From CAYNFR01 sp964396595 (GTDB lineage: Bacteria > Bacteroidota > Bacteroidia > Chitinophagales > Saprospiraceae): 64,000 nucleotides of DNA. The DNA lies in contig CAYNFR010000008.1 of the NCBI GenBank assembly GCA_964396595.1, positions 1 through 64,000 on the forward strand. The letters run 5' to 3'. The position numbers and the translations under genes were made by a program. The notes beneath the pieces were generated by a model that saw only the letters and a program-made list of their open reading frames with translations, ran no database searches and had not been told where the DNA came from. Each line of letters starts with the position of its first letter. Positions within the stretch are counted from its first letter, which is position 1. This document shows, piece by piece, positions 17,389 through 27,066 of the stretch.

Positions 17389-18969
17389 ATGAATTTAATC
17401 AAGGAGATATCAAAAAGACGGACTTTCGGAATCATATCGCACCCGGATGCAGGTAAGACGACCCTTACTGAGAAACTACTTCTATTCGGAGGCGCTATCC
17501 AGGTAGCGGGAGCGGTCAAGTCTAATAAAATTAAGAAGACTGCCACTTCTGATTTTATGGAGATTGAAAAGCAGCGGGGTATCTCCGTCGCGACGAGTGT
17601 AATGGCCTTTGATTACCGGGATTGTCAAGTTAATATTTTGGACACACCGGGTCACAAGGATTTTGCCGAAGATACCTACCGCACGCTGACAGCTGTAGAT
17701 AGCGTCATCGTAGTAATCGATGTGGCTAAAGGGGTAGAGGAGCAGACTGAAAATCTTGTTCGAGTGTGTAAAATGCGACATACTCCGATCATAGTCTTTA
17801 TTAACAAGCTTGACAGAGAAGGCAAGGATGCATTTGATCTGCTTGATGAAGTAGAGGGGAAGCTAGGCCTGAAGGTTGTACCCCTTAGCTGGCCTATCGG
17901 TATGGGGCAACGTTTTCAAGGAGTGTATAATAAATATGATCGAAGACTAAAGCTTTTTAATCCGCACGGTAAGCAAGAAGACGACAATGTCAAAATTTTC
18001 GAAACGCTTGAGGATCCCGAGCTTGACAAAATTATCGGCGCTGCGGCAGCAGATGAATTGAGATCGAATAATGAAATATTAGACGAAGTATATCCGACCT
18101 TTGATAGAGCGGCTTATATAGAGGGCAATCAGAGCCCTGTATTCTTTGGTAGTGCAGTCAATAATTTTGGTGTAAAGGAGCTATTGGATTGTTTTATAGA
18201 TATTGCACCGACACCACTTCCGCGAGAGACTGAAGAGCGTATCGTAAAGCCGGAAGACGATGTCTTTACGGGATTTGTTTTTAAAATCCACGCCAATATT
18301 GATCCGCGACATCGAGATCGCATAGCATTTGTGAGGGTATGTTCTGGCGTATTCCAACGAAATAAGAATTATTATCATGTGCGTCTTGAACGCAAATTAA
18401 AATTTGCCAACCCTACCTCATTTATGGCCTCGCGCAAAGAAGTGGTGGATGAAGCATTTCCAGGTGACATTGTAGGCTTGTATGATAGTGGAAATTTTAA
18501 GATAGGGGATGCGCTTACAGAAGGAGAAAAATTGAGCTTCAAGGGAATACCAAGTTTCTCTCCGGAGCAGTTCAGATATGTTAATAATGCAAATCCTCTC
18601 AAGACTAAGCAGCTCAACAAGGGACTGGAGCAATTAATGGATGAGGGTGTGGCGCAGCTATTCACTATGGAGCAATCGGGTAGAAAGATCATCGGGACGG
18701 TCGGTGCACTACAGTTTGATGTGATCCAATATCGTCTGGACCACGAATACGGAGCATCATGCAGCTACGAACCGGTCAGTTTAAATAAAGCATGCTGGGT
18801 GACATGTCCTATTGAAAATGATTGGAAGGAATTTTTGAAAAGAAGGGCTAAGGATATCGCGAAAGACAAAGATGGTAAGTATGTATTTATGGCGGAGTCG
18901 ATATGGGGTCTGAGGACTGTACAAGATGCCCACCCGACAGTAGCATTTCATTTTACAAGTGAGTATTAA
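17389..18969 (+). CDS. prfC: Peptide chain release factor 3
   Basis: This 526-residue GTPase recycles RF1/RF2 from the ribosome after termination. The G1 motif HPDAGKTTLTEK is near residues 18-29. DTPGHKDF (G3) and NKLDREGKD (G4) follow, and the RF3 C-terminal region contains QFDVIQYRLDHEYG. Full length. proC follows 20 bases later and may be co-transcribed. Confidence 0.97.
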   Translation: MNLIKEISKRRTFGIISHPDAGKTTLTEKLLLFGGAIQVAGAVKSNKIKKTATSDFMEIEKQRGISVATSVMAFDYRDCQVNILDTPGHKDFAEDTYRTLTAVDSVIVVIDVAKGVEEQTENLVRVCKMRHTPIIVFINKLDREGKDAFDLLDEVEGKLGLKVVPLSWPIGMGQRFQGVYNKYDRRLKLFNPHGKQEDDNVKIFETLEDPELDKIIGAAAADELRSNNEILDEVYPTFDRAAYIEGNQSPVFFGSAVNNFGVKELLDCFIDIAPTPLPRETEERIVKPEDDVFTGFVFKIHANIDPRHRDRIAFVRVCSGVFQRNKNYYHVRLERKLKFANPTSFMASRKEVVDEAFPGDIVGLYDSGNFKIGDALTEGEKLSFKGIPSFSPEQFRYVNNANPLKTKQLNKGLEQLMDEGVAQLFTMEQSGRKIIGTVGALQFDVIQYRLDHEYGASCSYEPVSLNKACWVTCPIENDWKEFLKRRAKDIAKDKDGKYVFMAESIWGLRTVQDAHPTVAFHFTSEY

Positions 18970-18989
18970 TAAATAATTTTAAATAAGTC

Positions 18990-19802
18990 ATGAAAGTACT
19001 TATCATCGGCGGTGGCAATATGGGATTGACATATGCCTATGGATTTCTCAAATCCCATATTGTTACCAGAGAAAATCTTTATATACTAGAGAAGTCGGTA
19101 GAAAAGGCTGCACAACTCAGTGCACTCGAGTTGGGACATGTGTTTGGGGTGGCTGGCAAGTATATTTCTGAGATGGATCTGATCGTATTAGCTGTTAAGC
19201 CACAGGACATTGAAATACTCTTTGCAAGTATCAGTCCTCTACTCCATGATCAGCAGCTGGTGTTATCTATAATGGCTGGTATAGAGATAAATACTATTGT
19301 TAATGGTCTTGGATTGTCCAAAGTTATCCGTGCGATGCCCAATCTCCCTGCACAGATAGGGTATGGGATGACCGTTTATACATCAAGTACAGATGTGACG
19401 CGTATCGAATTAGTGACCGTTCAGAATCTGCTTTCTGCATCAGGTAGGAGTATTTATGTCGAGAGAGAGGAGATGATAGATGCGGCTACAGCCATTTCAG
19501 GATCAGGGCCTGCGTACGTGTTTTATTTCATGGAGCATATGATTCAAAGTGCGCGTACGATGGGCTTTACACAATCCGAGTCCGAGCTCCTGACTTATCA
19601 GACCTTTAAGGGTGCAGTTGAGTTATTCAACAAGAACGAGATATCTTGTGAAGACTGGATTATGAAGGTAGCTAGCAAGGGAGGTACTACCGAAGCTGCG
19701 ATATCTGTATTCAATAGTTCGGAAGTTCATAGTGGTATTGTCAAAGGGCTAGAAGCCGCCTTACAGCGAGCTAAGGAGTTAAATCGTCAATACAAATCAT
19801 AA
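18990..19802 (+). CDS. proC: Pyrroline-5-carboxylate reductase
   Basis: This 270-residue enzyme catalyses the last step of proline synthesis, reducing pyrroline-5-carboxylate with NAD(P)H. It has the dinucleotide-binding motif GGGNMG (residues 7-12). The central AVKPQD and RAMPNLPAQIGYGMT are typical, and the C-terminal signature includes AISGSGPAYVFYFME and SKGGTTEAAI. Length is normal. It is convergent with the malic enzyme gene. Confidence 0.97.
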   Translation: MKVLIIGGGNMGLTYAYGFLKSHIVTRENLYILEKSVEKAAQLSALELGHVFGVAGKYISEMDLIVLAVKPQDIEILFASISPLLHDQQLVLSIMAGIEINTIVNGLGLSKVIRAMPNLPAQIGYGMTVYTSSTDVTRIELVTVQNLLSASGRSIYVEREEMIDAATAISGSGPAYVFYFMEHMIQSARTMGFTQSESELLTYQTFKGAVELFNKNEISCEDWIMKVASKGGTTEAAISVFNSSEVHSGIVKGLEAALQRAKELNRQYKS

Positions 19803-19847
19803 ATTGGCCGTATGGATGAAAAATGATATCCGCCCGAAAGTAATTAC

Positions 19848-22139
19848 TTATTCAACATACTGAGCATCTACCACTGCGATAGCTGCCATATCCACTATTT
19901 CTCTCACCGACGCACCGAGTTGTAAAACGTGCACAGGTTTTTTAAGACCGAGCATAACTGGCCCTATCATATCCATACTTGCCACCTCATGAAGAAGGTT
20001 GTAAGCAATATTGGCAGAAGATAGATTGGGGAATATCAAAATGTTAGCTCCTTTGTCTTTTAATTTCGAAAATGGATAAAGATCGCTCAATATCTTATTG
20101 TCAAAAGCCATATGCGCCTGCATCTCACCATCCACTATCCAGTCCGGATGTCGTTGATGTAATATGGCAGTCGCTTCTCTCATTAACACGGCGGATTCGC
20201 CATGTGGCACACTACCGAAATTTGAGTAGGTGATCATGGCAATACGTGGTTCTATATCAAATTTCCGGACTGCATCTGCTACTAACTCGGCGATATCGGC
20301 TAAATCTGAAGCTACCAGGTGATGATTGACGGTAGTATCTGCCAGAAATAATGGACCAAATCTTGTCATCAGTATATGCATCGTAGCCACCTTTTTCACT
20401 TTGTCGCGAGGACCGATGATCTGAAGTGCGGGGCGTATTGTGTCCGGAAAATTTCGCGATAATCCACCTATCATGGCGTCGGCATCACCCGATTCGACCA
20501 TCATAGCGCCATAATAATTGCGCTTGTACATGGCTCTATGGCTTTCAGCCAATGTCAGACCTTTTCGTTTGCGCTTTTCGAAGAATAATTCGCCATAGGC
20601 GTTTAATTTATTCGATTGATCTTCGGATTGTGGTTTTGCCGGATCTATGATCGGTATTCCGTCAAGATTGATTCTGAATTCAGAAGCCAACTCGGTAATT
20701 TTATCCGGGTTACCCAGAAGGATCGGTATAGCTATCTCATTTTCTACGACTGTCTGTACCGCTTTGAGCACAGTGGCGTTTTCAGCATCGGCGAAGACAA
20801 CTCTCTTTGGTTTTTGCTTAGCCTTGGTCTCGATTACTCTTGTCAGGGTATTGTCTTGACCAAGTCGTTTTGAAAGTTCAATTTTATATGCATCCCAGTC
20901 CGTGATGGGTTGTGTAGCGACCCCTGACTCCATTGCGGCTTTAGCTACTGCCGGTGCGACTGTGGTAATTAAGCGAGGATCTACTGGTTTAGGAATGATG
21001 TAATCTTTGCCAAATTTTAGATTTACATCACCATAGGCGATGTTGACGATATCGGGTACTGGTTTTTTTGCTAATTCGGCAAGTGCCTTGACTGCCGCGA
21101 TTTTCATCTCCTCGTTTATGACTTTTGATCTGACGTCGAGTGCTCCTCTAAAAATATAAGGGAATCCCAAAACATTATTCACTTGGTTAGGATAGTCGGA
21201 TCGTCCTGTCGCCATGATGATATCTTTACGCGCAGCAGTCGCATCTTCATAACTAATTTCCGGAGTCGGATTGGCCATGGCGAAGACGATACAATTTTCT
21301 GCCATAGACTTGACATGTTCTTGTGTGAGCATATTGCCTTTGGATAATCCGATGAATACATCTGCCCCTACCAAGGCTTGAAATATATCCGTATCGATGG
21401 GAAGGTTGCCGTTGACGAATTCGGGTTTTTTTCCATCTAACCCTTGCCTGTCGGGGTGAATCAATCCTTTACTGTCATACATGAAGATGTTGGACTTTTT
21501 AGCTCCGAGAGATACATATAGTTTATTACAGGATATGGCTGAGGCGCCTGCACCACTGACTACAATTTTGACTTCATCTATCTTCTTGCCGACGATCTCA
21601 AGTGCGTTAAGCAGTGCAGCAGCACTGATAATCGCTGTGCCATGCTGGTCATCATGCATGACCGGAATATTGAGCTCCGCTTTGAGACGCTCTTCAATTA
21701 TGAAACAGTCAGGAGCGGAAATATCTTCCAAATTAACCCCGCCGAATGTGGGCTCCATGATTTTGACTGTTTTTATAAAATCTTCAACATTGTCGGTGTT
21801 TAGTTCTATGTCAAAAACATCAATATCAGCGTAAATCTTAAACAGGAGGCCCTTTCCTTCCATTACCGGCTTACCGGCCAAAGCTCCGATATTCCCTAAA
21901 CCCAATACAGCTGTGCCATTACTTATAACAGCGACAAGATTGCCTTTGGCTGTGTATTTATAGGCATCTTCCGGATTTTCATGAATGGCTAGACAAGGTT
22001 CTGCAACACCAGGAGAGTAAGCGAGAGATAAGTCACGCTGATTGGCCGTTTCTTTTGAGGGAATTACCTCTATTTTGCCTGGACGTCCTTTGGCATGATA
22101 GTGTAGAGCCTCTTCTTTTAGGGAGGTTGATTTTGACAT
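19848..22139 (-). CDS. maeB: NADP-dependent malic enzyme with C-terminal phosphotransacetylase domain
   Basis: This protein of about 763 residues converts malate to pyruvate and CO2 with NADP. The malic domain fills the first 160 residues (SLAYSPGVAEPCLAI, VMHDDQHGTAI). A nucleotide-binding domain follows to about 400 (VVSGAGASAISC). The last 330 residues form a phosphate acetyltransferase-like domain (GGLSRNFPDTIRPALQIIG), which in this fusion is usually regulatory, sensing acetyl-CoA. The ATG at 22139 (MSKSTSLKEE) is preferred to the TTG at 22160. Confidence 0.95.
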   Translation of the reverse strand: MSKSTSLKEEALHYHAKGRPGKIEVIPSKETANQRDLSLAYSPGVAEPCLAIHENPEDAYKYTAKGNLVAVISNGTAVLGLGNIGALAGKPVMEGKGLLFKIYADIDVFDIELNTDNVEDFIKTVKIMEPTFGGVNLEDISAPDCFIIEERLKAELNIPVMHDDQHGTAIISAAALLNALEIVGKKIDEVKIVVSGAGASAISCNKLYVSLGAKKSNIFMYDSKGLIHPDRQGLDGKKPEFVNGNLPIDTDIFQALVGADVFIGLSKGNMLTQEHVKSMAENCIVFAMANPTPEISYEDATAARKDIIMATGRSDYPNQVNNVLGFPYIFRGALDVRSKVINEEMKIAAVKALAELAKKPVPDIVNIAYGDVNLKFGKDYIIPKPVDPRLITTVAPAVAKAAMESGVATQPITDWDAYKIELSKRLGQDNTLTRVIETKAKQKPKRVVFADAENATVLKAVQTVVENEIAIPILLGNPDKITELASEFRINLDGIPIIDPAKPQSEDQSNKLNAYGELFFEKRKRKGLTLAESHRAMYKRNYYGAMMVESGDADAMIGGLSRNFPDTIRPALQIIGPRDKVKKVATMHILMTRFGPLFLADTTVNHHLVASDLADIAELVADAVRKFDIEPRIAMITYSNFGSVPHGESAVLMREATAILHQRHPDWIVDGEMQAHMAFDNKILSDLYPFSKLKDKGANILIFPNLSSANIAYNLLHEVASMDMIGPVMLGLKKPVHVLQLGASVREIVDMAAIAVVDAQYVE

Positions 22140-22235
22140 GTGCTGTAGTTTATAGTGCAAATCTGATAATAAAAAGTCACATCCGTGGCTAAGTGACAGC
22201 TATTTATAAGGTTCAGATGGGAGAAGGCAAAATAA

Positions 22236-22269
22236 AAAAGCTGGTTGTGATATCGGACAACCAGCTTTT
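22236..22269 (-). terminator. Bidirectional hairpin terminator upstream of maeB
   Basis: A perfect 13-bp stem (AAAAGCTGGTTGT with ACAACCAGCTTTT) surrounds an 8-base loop. The minus strand continues with a T-rich tract, so it would end transcripts arriving from the peroxidase side before maeB. Confidence 0.85.
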
Positions 22270-22696
22270 AAAATTAAAATCCCATGAACATAAATTCTTG
22301 ATCTGTTTCCAGATCTCAATACAATAACCTATTTATTTTAAACTCAATTCTCTTCGATTCGGGGGGGATTAGTGTCTAAATGTTTGTTAATAGAATGCTG
22401 CTTTCGCATTGGGAAAACAACAATCTATTAACAAATCATAATCCCATGAACATATCCGAAATAATGATTTCGACTCTTTAGCCGATGTTGTCATTGTTTC
22501 ATGATACAAGTATCGGGATACATTTAGATTGTTTCAAAGACAAATATTAACTATTATTAATCAGTATACAACATTCTATTTTTCTAAAATGTTGAAAATC
22601 AATAAAATACAATAACTATACGTGATTAAAATAAAAATATCAACCCAAAATATTAGATTCATGGGCAAAAAAAAATTCATTTTTAGCTTTAAATGC
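22270..22696. other. Gene-free AT-rich region with a repeated 15-mer
   Basis: No convincing coding frame is present. The 15-mer AATCCCATGAACATA occurs at about 22279 and again at about 22441. On the minus strand a small hairpin GATCTG-GAAA-CAGATC (about 22300-22315) with a GNRA-type loop lies just before the 22236-22269 terminator. This could be the 3' part of a small RNA or a long 3' UTR of the peroxidase gene. I recognise no RNA family. Confidence 0.4.
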
Positions 22697-23774
22697 TCAG
22701 AAAGGGCTCTGAAAATGGGGATTGCTGGCTATACTAGGGTCTTCCAAGGTCTTGATAAAGGCTATCAAGGCTGATCTATCGTACGCTGTCATTGAAAGTT
22801 TGCGGAGCAAGGGAGAAATGTTTCTTGAAGGGTGACCACCCGAACTGTAATGATCAATTACCTCATCGAGGGTCTTGAATCTTCCATCGTGCANNNNNNN
22901 NNNTATTAATAAGCGTGGGTGTGCGAAAAAGCCCATTATCAAATGTATTGCCGGAAATTTTTTTTAATCCCGGATCTGTCAGTGTTCCGTCAGTGTTATC
23001 AATACCGTTGTTCAGAAATTCATTCGTTGTAAAAAGTGGGGCATTATGGCAGTGACCGCATTCGGCATGCTTACTAATATCAAGGTTGATATCGAAGAAG
23101 ATATCATGTCCATGTAGTTCCAGGTCGGTAAACACTGCTGTACCGGCTATGACACGATCATATTTACTTTGCCCACTACTGACGATGGTTCGTTCGAATT
23201 GGGCTATAGCCTTGACGGCCAATGTTCTTGTGATTTCTTCTGTTCGGGTAATACCAAATGCCTGGCGGAACATCCTTACATAGGTTTCATCTGATTTAAA
23301 CATTTCTTCAGCGTCACTCCAGCTATGGTGCATTTCGATAGGATCTTCGATAGGAAGGAGCGCTTGATCTTCCAAACTTGAAATACGGCCATCCCAAAAC
23401 AGACCATTGGTGACATATCCAATATTAATAAGACTCATGGAGCTGCGCGTTCCGGGAATTCCTTTTATCCCTACACTGACGGCCATGTTATCAGTAAAAG
23501 CAGCATCGGGCATATGACACCCTGCACAGCTCAATGTATTGTCACCTGATAAACGTGTGTCGAAAAACAATCTTCTTCCTAGCTCAACACCTGCCACAGT
23601 CAATGGATTGTCAGGAGGAATAGGCATATTGGGAAAATGATCAGGTACTACCAGAGGGTATGGTTGCGGATCATAAGGGATGTCCAGAATACTATCTGTG
23701 TCAGAATTTTTACAGCATGCTAAGACACTGAAAGTAAGTGAGAAAAGTACAATTTTGGCTAGAGAAAAATTCAT
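22697..23774 (-). CDS. Di-haem cytochrome c peroxidase (MauG/CCP family), interrupted by a gap
   Basis: The gene encodes a lipoprotein-type periplasmic di-haem peroxidase that reduces hydrogen peroxide. Signal MNFSLAKIVLFSLTFSVLAC ends in a lipobox. The two haem sites are CAGCH and CGHCH. The run of N breaks the frame between FRTPTLIN and HDGRFKTLDEVI. If the true missing stretch is 21 bases, the frames rejoin and restore the family motif between these segments. The ATG at 23774 fits the signal peptide better than the upstream start. Confidence 0.88.
22894..22903. other. Scaffold gap of ten N
   Basis: Ten N join two contigs inside the peroxidase gene. The length is probably a placeholder: the coding frames on either side rejoin only if the true gap is a multiple of three. 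Confidence 0.98.
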
Positions 23775-23803
23775 AACAGAATAATAATCAATCACTTAAC
23801 GAA

Positions 23804-24667
23804 TTACTGGAGCTGTTTGTTCTGTTTCTCGATTATTTGTTTCATGATATCGCCGACGATTTTCTTAACCTGAGAAGAAAAATCCTTTTCCATAATCCAA
23901 TGGTAGTAATTTCTATCTTTCTTCAACACCTCCTCTACAGCTTGATTGATATATTTTCCAAAGTTAAAGACGATCGTACCTTGACTATTTTTTTTAAGGC
24001 GCTGGGTATAATCTAGTGTGCTTTCATCCTTTAGGAACTTATGAAGTGCATCCATATCGTTCACAACAGGCTTTTTGAGGATGTTTCCGTCGGCATCTAC
24101 GAAATCCGTATTTTCATATTTAGCTAGCTGACCTTTCAGGACTTCCGCTGTAGCTATTACGTCTGCCAAGGCGTCATGTGCACCTACTAGCTCTTTATTA
24201 CAATAGAATTGATAAGCTGCCTTAAGGGTACGGGGTTCCATTTTATAGAATATCTTTTGGACATCGAGCGTATTCCTTTCTTCGAGTTTTAGGTCCAGCT
24301 TGCACCTATAAAGTTCTTCAGCGAGCATAGGCAAGTCAAAACGATCAGAGTTATATCCTGCCAAGTCTGCATCACCTATAAAATCATAGATCATCTGTGC
24401 CACATCACGGAATCCCGGCTTGTCTGCTACCATTTCATCTGTGTAGCCATGAATTCTTGATGCATCTTCCGAAATCGGAATTCCGGGATTGACTACTAAG
24501 CTTAATACTTGAGCAATCCCACCGTCCGCTGGATACTTTACGAGGGCGATTTGAATAATTCTATCTTGCAAAACATTGAGCCCGGTTGATTCAATATCAA
24601 AAAAGACTAGATCTTTTTTAAGATTCAATTGAAAGCTGTCATCAAGGTGATTACTGAATAAATCCAT
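23804..24667 (-). CDS. 3'-5' exonuclease, DNA polymerase III epsilon-like
   Basis: This 287-residue protein is a DEDDh exonuclease. The first motif is VFFDIESTGLNVLQDRIIQIA (Asp and Glu at about 23 and 25). The second region is DLAGYNSDRFDLPML, and GAHDALADVIAT supplies the His and final Asp. It could degrade or proofread DNA or RNA ends. The C-terminal 90 residues (YTQRLKKNSQGTIVFNFGKY) look like an added accessory region. Its start overlaps the end of apbE by 17 bases, suggesting coupling. Confidence 0.9.
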   Translation of the reverse strand: MDLFSNHLDDSFQLNLKKDLVFFDIESTGLNVLQDRIIQIALVKYPADGGIAQVLSLVVNPGIPISEDASRIHGYTDEMVADKPGFRDVAQMIYDFIGDADLAGYNSDRFDLPMLAEELYRCKLDLKLEERNTLDVQKIFYKMEPRTLKAAYQFYCNKELVGAHDALADVIATAEVLKGQLAKYENTDFVDADGNILKKPVVNDMDALHKFLKDESTLDYTQRLKKNSQGTIVFNFGKYINQAVEEVLKKDRNYYHWIMEKDFSSQVKKIVGDIMKQIIEKQNKQLQ

Positions 24668-25676
24668 TTGAGAATACTTGTTTTATTTCGCCACCTGTAT
24701 CACCAATCATAAAAATGGCATCAACCGACGACATGTTATCAATAATTTCTTTAGCTCTTTTAAATCCCATGGCCATACATGCTGTTGCCAGTGCATCTGC
24801 TGTCATGCAATCCTGTGCCAGAATGGTCACAGATAATAATTCATCCTGATACGGGAAACCCGTAAGAGGATTCATCGTGTGACCGTATTTTATCCCGTTA
24901 ACGTTGTAAAAATTTCGATAATTGCCTGAACTAGCCAGGGCTCTGTCCTTAAGACTGACCGTGCTAAGATATTCATTAAGTGAGGCATCTGCATCAGGTG
25001 TATTAATGCCGATGACCCAATTAATACCTCGAGGATTGACTCCTAAGGCCACCACTTCACCGCCTATTTCGACCATATGATTACTACTTCCGAGAGTGCG
25101 TAATAATCTGCTTACTTCGTCAACAGCATATCCCTTGGCAATACTACTCATATCGAGCTGTTGATGATCATACTTCTTGGACAGCCTTTTAGATTTTAAG
25201 TCTAATTCCCATTTGTGCATACCTACATAAAGTAACAAACTGTCCACTGATACGCTGTCTATGCCGTTGACAGGCTTCTTAGGGGTATATCCGAAGCCCC
25301 AATAATTGACCAGAGGCATCACGCTTACATCATAATATCCCTTAGTGATGTTATATATTTCTTGTGCAGTTGTGATATTGACAGTAAAATGTGATGGCCA
25401 ATTATCGATAATTTCACCCGCCTTGGCTTGGTTAACACTAGAAATAAAACTTGTAGCCTTGTAGGTAGAAAGTTCGTAGTCTATAATATTTAATAGGCTG
25501 TCGATACTTTCTTTATGATTCTGTAGGGCTATGTCTGCCTGGATGTGATAAGTCGTCCCGAATATCTTCCCATCAATGGAGGAGTATGGTGGCGTATTCT
25601 GACAAGCTAGAAAGATTAATCCCGCGCTGACGCACAAAATAAAAATTCGTGACAGATAGGCAATCTTACGCATCAT
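24651..25676 (-). CDS. apbE: FAD:protein FMN transferase ApbE
   Basis: This lipoprotein of about 341 residues attaches FMN to threonines of flavoproteins such as NQR and RNF subunits. The signal ends in lipobox FLAC. Family regions include TYKATSFISSVN, LDMSSIAKGYAVDEV and the C-terminal YGHTMNPLTGFPY. The upstream start at 25697 would overlap a promoter -7 box, so the ATGs at 25676 or 25673 (MMRKIAYL) are preferred. Confidence 0.93.
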   Translation of the reverse strand: MMRKIAYLSRIFILCVSAGLIFLACQNTPPYSSIDGKIFGTTYHIQADIALQNHKESIDSLLNIIDYELSTYKATSFISSVNQAKAGEIIDNWPSHFTVNITTAQEIYNITKGYYDVSVMPLVNYWGFGYTPKKPVNGIDSVSVDSLLLYVGMHKWELDLKSKRLSKKYDHQQLDMSSIAKGYAVDEVSRLLRTLGSSNHMVEIGGEVVALGVNPRGINWVIGINTPDADASLNEYLSTVSLKDRALASSGNYRNFYNVNGIKYGHTMNPLTGFPYQDELLSVTILAQDCMTADALATACMAMGFKRAKEIIDNMSSVDAIFMIGDTGGEIKQVFSNGFIQ

Positions 25677-25694
25677 GAAAAACGGATTCGCCTG

Positions 25695-25702
25695 CAAAGG
25701 TA
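25695..25702 (-). promoter_or_regulatory. Bacteroidota -7 promoter box for apbE
   Basis: On the minus strand the sequence reads TACCTTTG, a TAnnTTTG match. It overlaps the longest possible apbE start, which argues that translation begins at 25676/25673 instead. Confidence 0.6.
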
Positions 25703-25721
25703 TTGGTAAGTATAAGGATAG

Positions 25722-26531
25722 TTACGAGTTTGGCCTTATTTTCTGAATTCTCAAGCGAATTAATTCGATTAGTAAATAAAAACCGACTGCGAAATAGAGG
25801 TATCCTTTTGGCATCCTAGCGAGTGGGAAATTACCAATCGACAGCTGGGCAAGGTGCGCTGCCTCCAATAAAAGCATAAGGCTTATTAATATCAAAATGC
25901 CAAGTCCGAGGATTTGGACTCCTTCACTTTCTAATACGAATCTCTGTAAATAAGGTTGTACCCATATCATCAGTAGGACGGATATCACCACGGCTATTGA
26001 CATAAGTACTACGTCGCCCTTAATACTCTGAGTAAGGACAATAGCTGTAAGGATGCTGTCAATAGAAAGTACTAAGTTTATTAGTGCTATTTGGACAATC
26101 GCGTAGGTCAGCGAAAGCTTTTTTCTTGTAGTTTTAACCACCACATCTAATTGCCATTTATTCGTAATCTCCGCGCTGCTTTTATACAGCAGAAATGCGC
26201 CACCTAATAAAAGTATGAGACTGTGACCTGTCAATGTTGCAGAAATATGATTGCTCTTAAATTCATAGAGAATGGTATTCAAAGAAATCAGGCTGGATAT
26301 AGTGAAGAGCAACACTATTCTCAAGACTAAAGCGAGAAATAACCCTAGTCTGGCTGCTATGGATTTGTGCTTGGTATCAAGTTTTTCGGCTGTGATAGCT
26401 ATAAACATAAGATTATCTATCCCTAGTATCAATTCTAGAAAAATCAGTGATAGGAGTGTAATCCATATATTTAAATCGATCCAGTCAGGCCAGTCAAAGG
26501 AGAGTAAAATAGATAAAACCAAGTCCATCAA
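25722..26531 (-). CDS. TerC family integral membrane protein
   Basis: This 269-residue protein has seven or so membrane helices and the TerC signatures ELILGIDNLMFIAI near the N-terminus and INLVLSIDSILTAIV in the middle. The aspartates in both are the conserved, probably metal-related residues. TerC proteins are linked to tellurite resistance and to manganese export; manganese handling is the more general role. Its ATG overlaps the stop of the upstream gene (26528) by four bases. Confidence 0.9.
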   Translation of the reverse strand: MMDLVLSILLSFDWPDWIDLNIWITLLSLIFLELILGIDNLMFIAITAEKLDTKHKSIAARLGLFLALVLRIVLLFTISSLISLNTILYEFKSNHISATLTGHSLILLLGGAFLLYKSSAEITNKWQLDVVVKTTRKKLSLTYAIVQIALINLVLSIDSILTAIVLTQSIKGDVVLMSIAVVISVLLMIWVQPYLQRFVLESEGVQILGLGILILISLMLLLEAAHLAQLSIGNFPLARMPKGYLYFAVGFYLLIELIRLRIQKIRPNS

Positions 26532-27061
26532 GACTCATTAACAGAATGCATTCCGAATCCGATCCGATTACTTGAATGATTGGGCTGGTCATCATCGTAA
26601 TTTTCCCATTCGATCAGTTCTTTGAAAAATTCATCAAATTTAGTCATGATATGCCGTTCATCAATTTCGGGTGGAGCATAAATGCCCATACCTTTTGGAG
26701 GCTTGGGCTGCATTAATCCTTCTATCAGGGGATAAGTCATCCACACTTGGATCTTTCCATTAAATAGTTGACTATATATGAGCGCGCCTTGATCTTTCAC
26801 GATTGATCGATTAACATTTTCATCAACCACTTCGGATATCCCGCTCAATGATTTACCTAATGAAATGGTAATAGATTCGAGGTTTTTGAAGCGCTCTTCG
26901 ACCTGAATATTGGCATTAATATCTGTTTGCTTGAGTATTTCTTCGGATTTATTGATGATGAAGTGCTTGAGAGAACTTCCCCATTCATCACGGTATGTGA
27001 CTACTTGATCGAGTATTTCTTGATACCTTTTAGCCCTGTCTTTTAATGCTGTAAATTTCAA
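26528..27061 (-). CDS. Conserved hypothetical protein next to coaX
   Basis: This 177-residue, probably cytoplasmic protein has a helical N-terminal half (DRAKRYQEILDQVVTYRDEW) and a mixed middle (GALIYSQLFNGKIQVWMTYPLIE). The C-terminus is acidic. I do not recognise a domain. It sits between coaX (5-base gap) and terC (4-base overlap), so it is expressed with them. Function unknown. Confidence 0.75.
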   Translation of the reverse strand: MKFTALKDRAKRYQEILDQVVTYRDEWGSSLKHFIINKSEEILKQTDINANIQVEERFKNLESITISLGKSLSGISEVVDENVNRSIVKDQGALIYSQLFNGKIQVWMTYPLIEGLMQPKPPKGMGIYAPPEIDERHIMTKFDEFFKELIEWENYDDDQPNHSSNRIGFGMHSVNES

Positions 27062-27066
27062 TATAA

